From: Candidatus Rifleibacteriota bacterium
GTDB taxonomy: Bacteria > UBP17 > UBA6191 > JACPRK01
Length of the DNA stretch: 8,196 bases
NCBI GenBank assembly: GCA_016213865.1
Contig: JACQZL010000407.1
Coordinates: 1-8,196, forward strand
Direction: 5' to 3'
Shown: positions 5,974-8,196 of the stretch, piece after piece
Layout of the letters: each line of letters begins with the position of its first letter
How positions within the stretch are numbered: the first letter of the stretch is position 1
Notes under the pieces: model-generated
What the model was told of the DNA's origin: nothing
Databases searched by the model: none
The model's input: the letters and a program-made list of their open reading frames with translations, nothing else
Translations under genes and position numbers: made by a program

Positions 5974-7260
5974 TCAACGGCCTGGTTGAGTTCCCGGAAG
6001 ACGAGTTCTTGGGCGGGCCAGCGTCGGAAGTAGAGGTCGAGCTAGTTGCTCATCTTCGAAACCCTCGGCTTCACGCCCCGGCTCCTGGGTCGCGGGGGCG
6101 TTGGTGACGTACCCGGAGACGGTGAACTTCCCACGACGCTCCAGGAGAATGACGCGCGCCCGATACGGGGGAGCCTTCTTCTCGTGACTGTCCACCAACT
6201 CGATGAATCCGCCCGCGATCCGATCCCCGTCCCGATAGGGCCGCCACGGCGTGCGGCCTTCGACGCGGCAGAGGTCCGCTATCTGAGGGGCATCGAGTGA
6301 CGTGATAAAGAGACGACTGTGGCCATCGCGGTCCCGATCCCGGTCGAACTCCTTCACGACTGGCAGCGCCATCAGAGCCAGAAGCTTCGCCTGGATGTTC
6401 TCCACACTCAGGGTCCGCAGCGTCAGACGCGTCAGGTCCTTGTTCTCGCGCTTGAGTGCCACGCTGTCAAAGACGGCACCCACTTGCGGGTCGGTGCGCG
6501 GCCTGGGAGCGTTGTACTCGGACAGAAACCGCCCGTGGTCGTCCCGATGGTTTCGGTCCACGGGAATCGGTACCTCGGGCTTCGCCACGGCAAGGGCGAG
6601 TTCCTGGATTCGCTCGGCCATGGCTCGCGAGTATCCGGTCAGATCATCGATCAACTTCAGCAGCGCCAGGCCTGCGCCGCCCAGTTCCTGCTCCTCCAGA
6701 ATTGGCTCGGAGACCGTGTCAACGCCCCCTTCGGAGAACTCCTTGGTGGAAACCACCACTTCCCGAGCTTGGGAGCCAGTCCCCTTCTCCTCGTGCGTCC
6801 GGCCTCTTTGTCGACGAGGAGCCCCCCGGGGACGTGCCAGCCCGGCCTCCTTGAGCACGGCATCCAGGCGTCGGAGCGAACCCCTCCAGCCGAACGCGAC
6901 ATGGAGCCTCCTACTCACCTCCTGTGTGGACAGCTCGGGGTCCAGACGGCGCAAACCGATGGCAAACCCACGCATCTGCTCGGTGAGAGCCGGCGGCGGC
7001 GGGCGTCGTTGGTCCAAGAGCCCTTGCGCGCCCCTCTCACGCATCTTCTCCAGGCGCGCTCGCAACGTCGAATGCGCCAGCTCGATGCCCGATTCCCGCA
7101 TGGCCTCCTCCCAGCTCATCCCAGCGTCGTGCAGGGCCTCGATCTGCCGAAGGGCTTGGGCCTCCAGGCGCGCTCGATTCTCGGCAGATAGTCCCCGGGC
7201 CTCTTCCCGCCGGGTCCGGGGAGAATCGACGGTCGACTTGCGCATGCCCAACGGTAGCAT
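5974..7260 (-). CDS. Transposase N-terminal part, probably internally deleted and frameshifted
   Basis: DNA-binding and partial catalytic portion of the insertion sequence enzyme. Residues 25-90 form a helix-turn-helix region (ALRQIEALHDAGMSWEEAM, STLRARLEKMRERGAQGLLD). Residues 105-150 form a second HTH-like segment (STQEVSRRLH, LRRLDAVLKEAGL). Residues 233-300 hold a characteristic block (DRNHRDDHGRFLSEYN, FDSVALKRENKDLTRL, LLALMALPVV). At residues 303-313 the sequence passes through an odd EFDRDRDRDG run straight into RLFITSLD and the late catalytic-domain strands (PYRARVILLERRGKFTV). In relatives as I recall them, about 200 residues with the first two catalytic aspartates sit between these blocks. 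Real homology ends at DEQL (about 6043), where the frame shifts. The last 22 residues are out-of-frame. ATG 7260 and ATG 7245 are both possible starts, and neither has a clear Shine-Dalgarno. Confidence 0.8.
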   Translation of the reverse strand: MLPLGMRKSTVDSPRTRREEARGLSAENRARLEAQALRQIEALHDAGMSWEEAMRESGIELAHSTLRARLEKMRERGAQGLLDQRRPPPPALTEQMRGFAIGLRRLDPELSTQEVSRRLHVAFGWRGSLRRLDAVLKEAGLARPRGAPRRQRGRTHEEKGTGSQAREVVVSTKEFSEGGVDTVSEPILEEQELGGAGLALLKLIDDLTGYSRAMAERIQELALAVAKPEVPIPVDRNHRDDHGRFLSEYNAPRPRTDPQVGAVFDSVALKRENKDLTRLTLRTLSVENIQAKLLALMALPVVKEFDRDRDRDGHSRLFITSLDAPQIADLCRVEGRTPWRPYRDGDRIAGGFIELVDSHEKKAPPYRARVILLERRGKFTVSGYVTNAPATQEPGREAEGFEDEQLARPLLPTLARPRTRLPGTQPGR

Positions 7261-7407
7261 GGCGTAGGCGTCGCTGCGACGAGTGCCGCGCCGACCCGCC
7301 CCCAGCCAATCCCCATGATCCCGACGCCAGATACGCTAGCTCGAACGACGAATTGACATTTCGCCGGGAAGCCGCTTGCAGACAGCCCCTTCACGAGATC
7401 AAGCCTC

Positions 7408-7428
7408 CGCATCGCGCCGGAGTTCCTG
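7408..7428 (-). repeat. Insertion sequence terminal inverted repeat, right
   Basis: The reverse complement starts CAGGAACTCCGGCGCGATG and matches 5182-5202 over 21 bases without mismatch. About 147 bases separate it from the transposase start at 7260. That stretch should carry the transposase promoter, but I see no convincing promoter boxes in it. Confidence 0.92.
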
Positions 7429-7433
7429 ACAGT
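7429..7433. repeat. Target site duplication, right copy (ACAGT)
   Basis: Second copy of the ACAGT at 5177-5181, directly outside the right inverted repeat. The two copies bound a simple insertion with no loss of host bases. Confidence 0.8.
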
Positions 7434-7815
7434 GGGCAGGCAAGTCGTACTGTCCTGCACGGCCAGCGACCCGGACCTGGACCCGCTGACGTTCCGGTGG
7501 ACACCCGTGACCGCTCGCCCCGTCGAGCTGACCGGCGCCGACACGACCAGCGCCGCCTTTGTCCCGACCGTGGCCGGCACGTACATCCTCCGTTTCACTG
7601 CGACGCTCCCTCCTTCGCGGGACCGGCGGGCGCGGGCGCCGTGTCGTGGATGGCGTCCTTCATGTGGCAGTCGAGGCAGGACTGCTTGGGATCAGGCTCC
7701 AAACCCACGTCCGACAGATGGTCCGGCCATCGGATCAGCGGGGGCGCTCCCTTGCCGCCACGGAAGTCGCCGTCCTTGTGGCAGAGCAGGCAGAAGCGGG
7801 GATCTCGGTTCTTGA
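7434..7815 (+). pseudogene. 3' remnant of the interrupted PKD-domain protein
   Basis: Continuation of the gene that starts at 2714, separated from it by the insertion sequence. The first residues GRQVVLSCTASDPDLDPLTF, then AAFVPTVAGTYILRFTAT, complete the second PKD-type domain and parallel the first one (GSDLDGDPLTYRW). Convincing protein stops at RFTAT, about 7605. The rest of the open frame to the TGA at 7815 is Arg/Pro-rich, lies antisense to the cytochrome coding sequence, and is very unlikely to be native. With the insertion removed, the gene would encode about 949 residues from the ATG, of which the last 70 are this foreign tail. The original 3' end therefore appears to be missing. No start signal supports separate expression. 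Confidence 0.8.
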
Positions 7816-8196
7816 CGATCCGGCCCGCCTCGTCGGATTCGCTGTGGAAGATGTGGCACCGGTTGCAGCCCAGACGGCCGTGGGGCTTCCTCTCGAAGCT
7901 CTGGGCCAGGTCGCGGTGGCAGTACTTGCACTCGAAGACGACGGGATGATTGGGCGGCCGGGCGGCGGTGGGCTGGACCGCCTTGGAGTGGCAGTTGCGG
8001 CACTGGTGGATGATCGGATGGAGGCGGGCGTCGTCGAGCTTGCGATCGAGAAAGAGGGGCTCGTGCGGGTCGTGGCACTTCATGCACGGCGTTTCCGGGT
8101 CCTTGACGCCGACGAGGGCGAAGTGCTCGTCGCGATCGATCTGGGGGAAGGCCGCCGGCCGGGCTGCCAATCGTCGGTGGCACCAGAGGCAGGGCC
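7595..8196 (-). CDS. Multiheme c-type cytochrome, C-terminal part (start beyond right edge)
   Basis: A periplasmic or extracellular electron-transfer protein with covalently bound hemes. Seven CXXCH heme-attachment motifs are visible, in order: CLWCH (8191), CMKCH (8086), CRNCH (8002), CKYCH (7930), CNRCH (7867), CLLCH (7792) and CLDCH (7708). Their spacing is roughly 21-35 residues, as in cytochromes with doubled-CXXCH or c3-like modules. Additional histidines (HDPHEP, HPIIH, HIFHSES, HLSDV) are candidate distal ligands. The frame is open through the window edge, with CLWCH already upstream of the first start-like codon (TTG 8170), so the N-terminus with signal peptide and perhaps more hemes lies outside. 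The C-terminus ends in a low-complexity TAPAPAGPAKEGASQ. Its stop lies within sequence that reads as the PKD gene on the other strand. It could belong to a dissimilatory or extracellular electron-transfer cluster, but the neighbours here do not show which one. Confidence 0.92.
   Translation of the reverse strand, partial: PCLWCHRRLAARPAAFPQIDRDEHFALVGVKDPETPCMKCHDPHEPLFLDRKLDDARLHPIIHQCRNCHSKAVQPTAARPPNHPVVFECKYCHRDLAQSFERKPHGRLGCNRCHIFHSESDEAGRIVKNRDPRFCLLCHKDGDFRGGKGAPPLIRWPDHLSDVGLEPDPKQSCLDCHMKDAIHDTAPAPAGPAKEGASQ

Larger units (their letters stand above)
5182..7428 (-). mobile_element. Defective 2247-bp insertion sequence within a PKD-domain gene
   Basis: The borders are set by 21-bp perfect terminal inverted repeats and flanking ACAGT duplications. 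Excising the element with one duplication copy restores an uninterrupted reading frame in the host gene: ...ATQILATV joins GRQVVLSCTASDPD, completing a PKD-type strand pattern. The cargo is a single transposase gene on the minus strand, filling nearly all of the element and now split into 5974-7260 and 5232-6041. The transposase also appears internally deleted, so this copy should be unable to move on its own unless a full-length copy supplies the enzyme. The family assignment is tentative. The C-terminal YFRRWPAQE and long coiled coil fit a large DDE-type transposase group of high-GC bacteria, loosely IS4-like with a YREK-type motif. Confidence 0.9.

Noticed and set aside
6030..6050. Programmed ribosomal frameshift in the transposase
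   Set aside because: There is no A-rich or X-XXY-YYZ slippery run, and the shift needed is +1. An indel in a defective element is simpler.
6302..7267. Plus-strand frames of about 290-321 codons opposite the transposase
   Set aside because: Ser/Arg-rich text without motifs. The minus strand encodes the transposase, which spans the element as expected for an insertion sequence gene.

Overview
The window is GC-rich bacterial DNA that is very heavily decayed. It holds secreted surface-type proteins (CUB, putative-Ig, cohesin-like, PKD-type and CARDB-like modules), the C-terminal part of a multiheme c-type cytochrome, and a defective insertion sequence. Large environmental genomes such as Myxococcota and other former Deltaproteobacteria, Acidobacteriota or Planctomycetota carry such proteins. 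I cannot assign a phylum: there is no rRNA or housekeeping marker here.

Layout. (1) 1-211: no gene. Two arrays of an 8-bp GA/CT-rich unit lie in opposite orientation and bound a segment of about 166 bp (3-168). (2) 347-2376, minus strand: a secreted modular protein starting with a signal peptide and a CUB-like domain. It is broken by a one-base loss near 1388-1390, and its C-terminal end may continue in two further frames to a stop at 212. (3) 2377-2713: a divergent intergenic region with a strong 9-bp-stem hairpin. (4) 2714-5181 plus 7434-~7605, plus strand: a second large secreted modular protein, split by an insertion sequence. (5) 5182-7428: the insertion sequence, 2247 bp, with 21-bp perfect terminal inverted repeats and a 5-bp target duplication ACAGT. 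Its transposase, on the minus strand, has a +1 frameshift and appears to lack a large internal block containing two of the three catalytic acidic residues. (6) 7595-8196, minus strand: a multiheme cytochrome with seven CXXCH motifs visible and its start beyond the right edge.

The two modular proteins face away from each other across a 337-bp spacer. They share an architecture (signal peptide, Ig-like module, cohesin-like module, PKD-type repeats), so they look like a functionally related or paralogous divergent pair of exported adhesive or scaffold proteins. Both are now broken, one by a frameshift and one by the insertion. Removing the insertion with one target copy restores the reading frame exactly across the second PKD-type domain. 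That domain then stops short where the convergent cytochrome gene begins, suggesting an earlier deletion junction near 7597-7610.

No complete novel defence, biosynthetic or regulatory system was found. The most informative points are the exact insertion reconstruction, the probable internal deletion in the transposase, the inverted octamer arrays, and the abrupt PKD/cytochrome junction.
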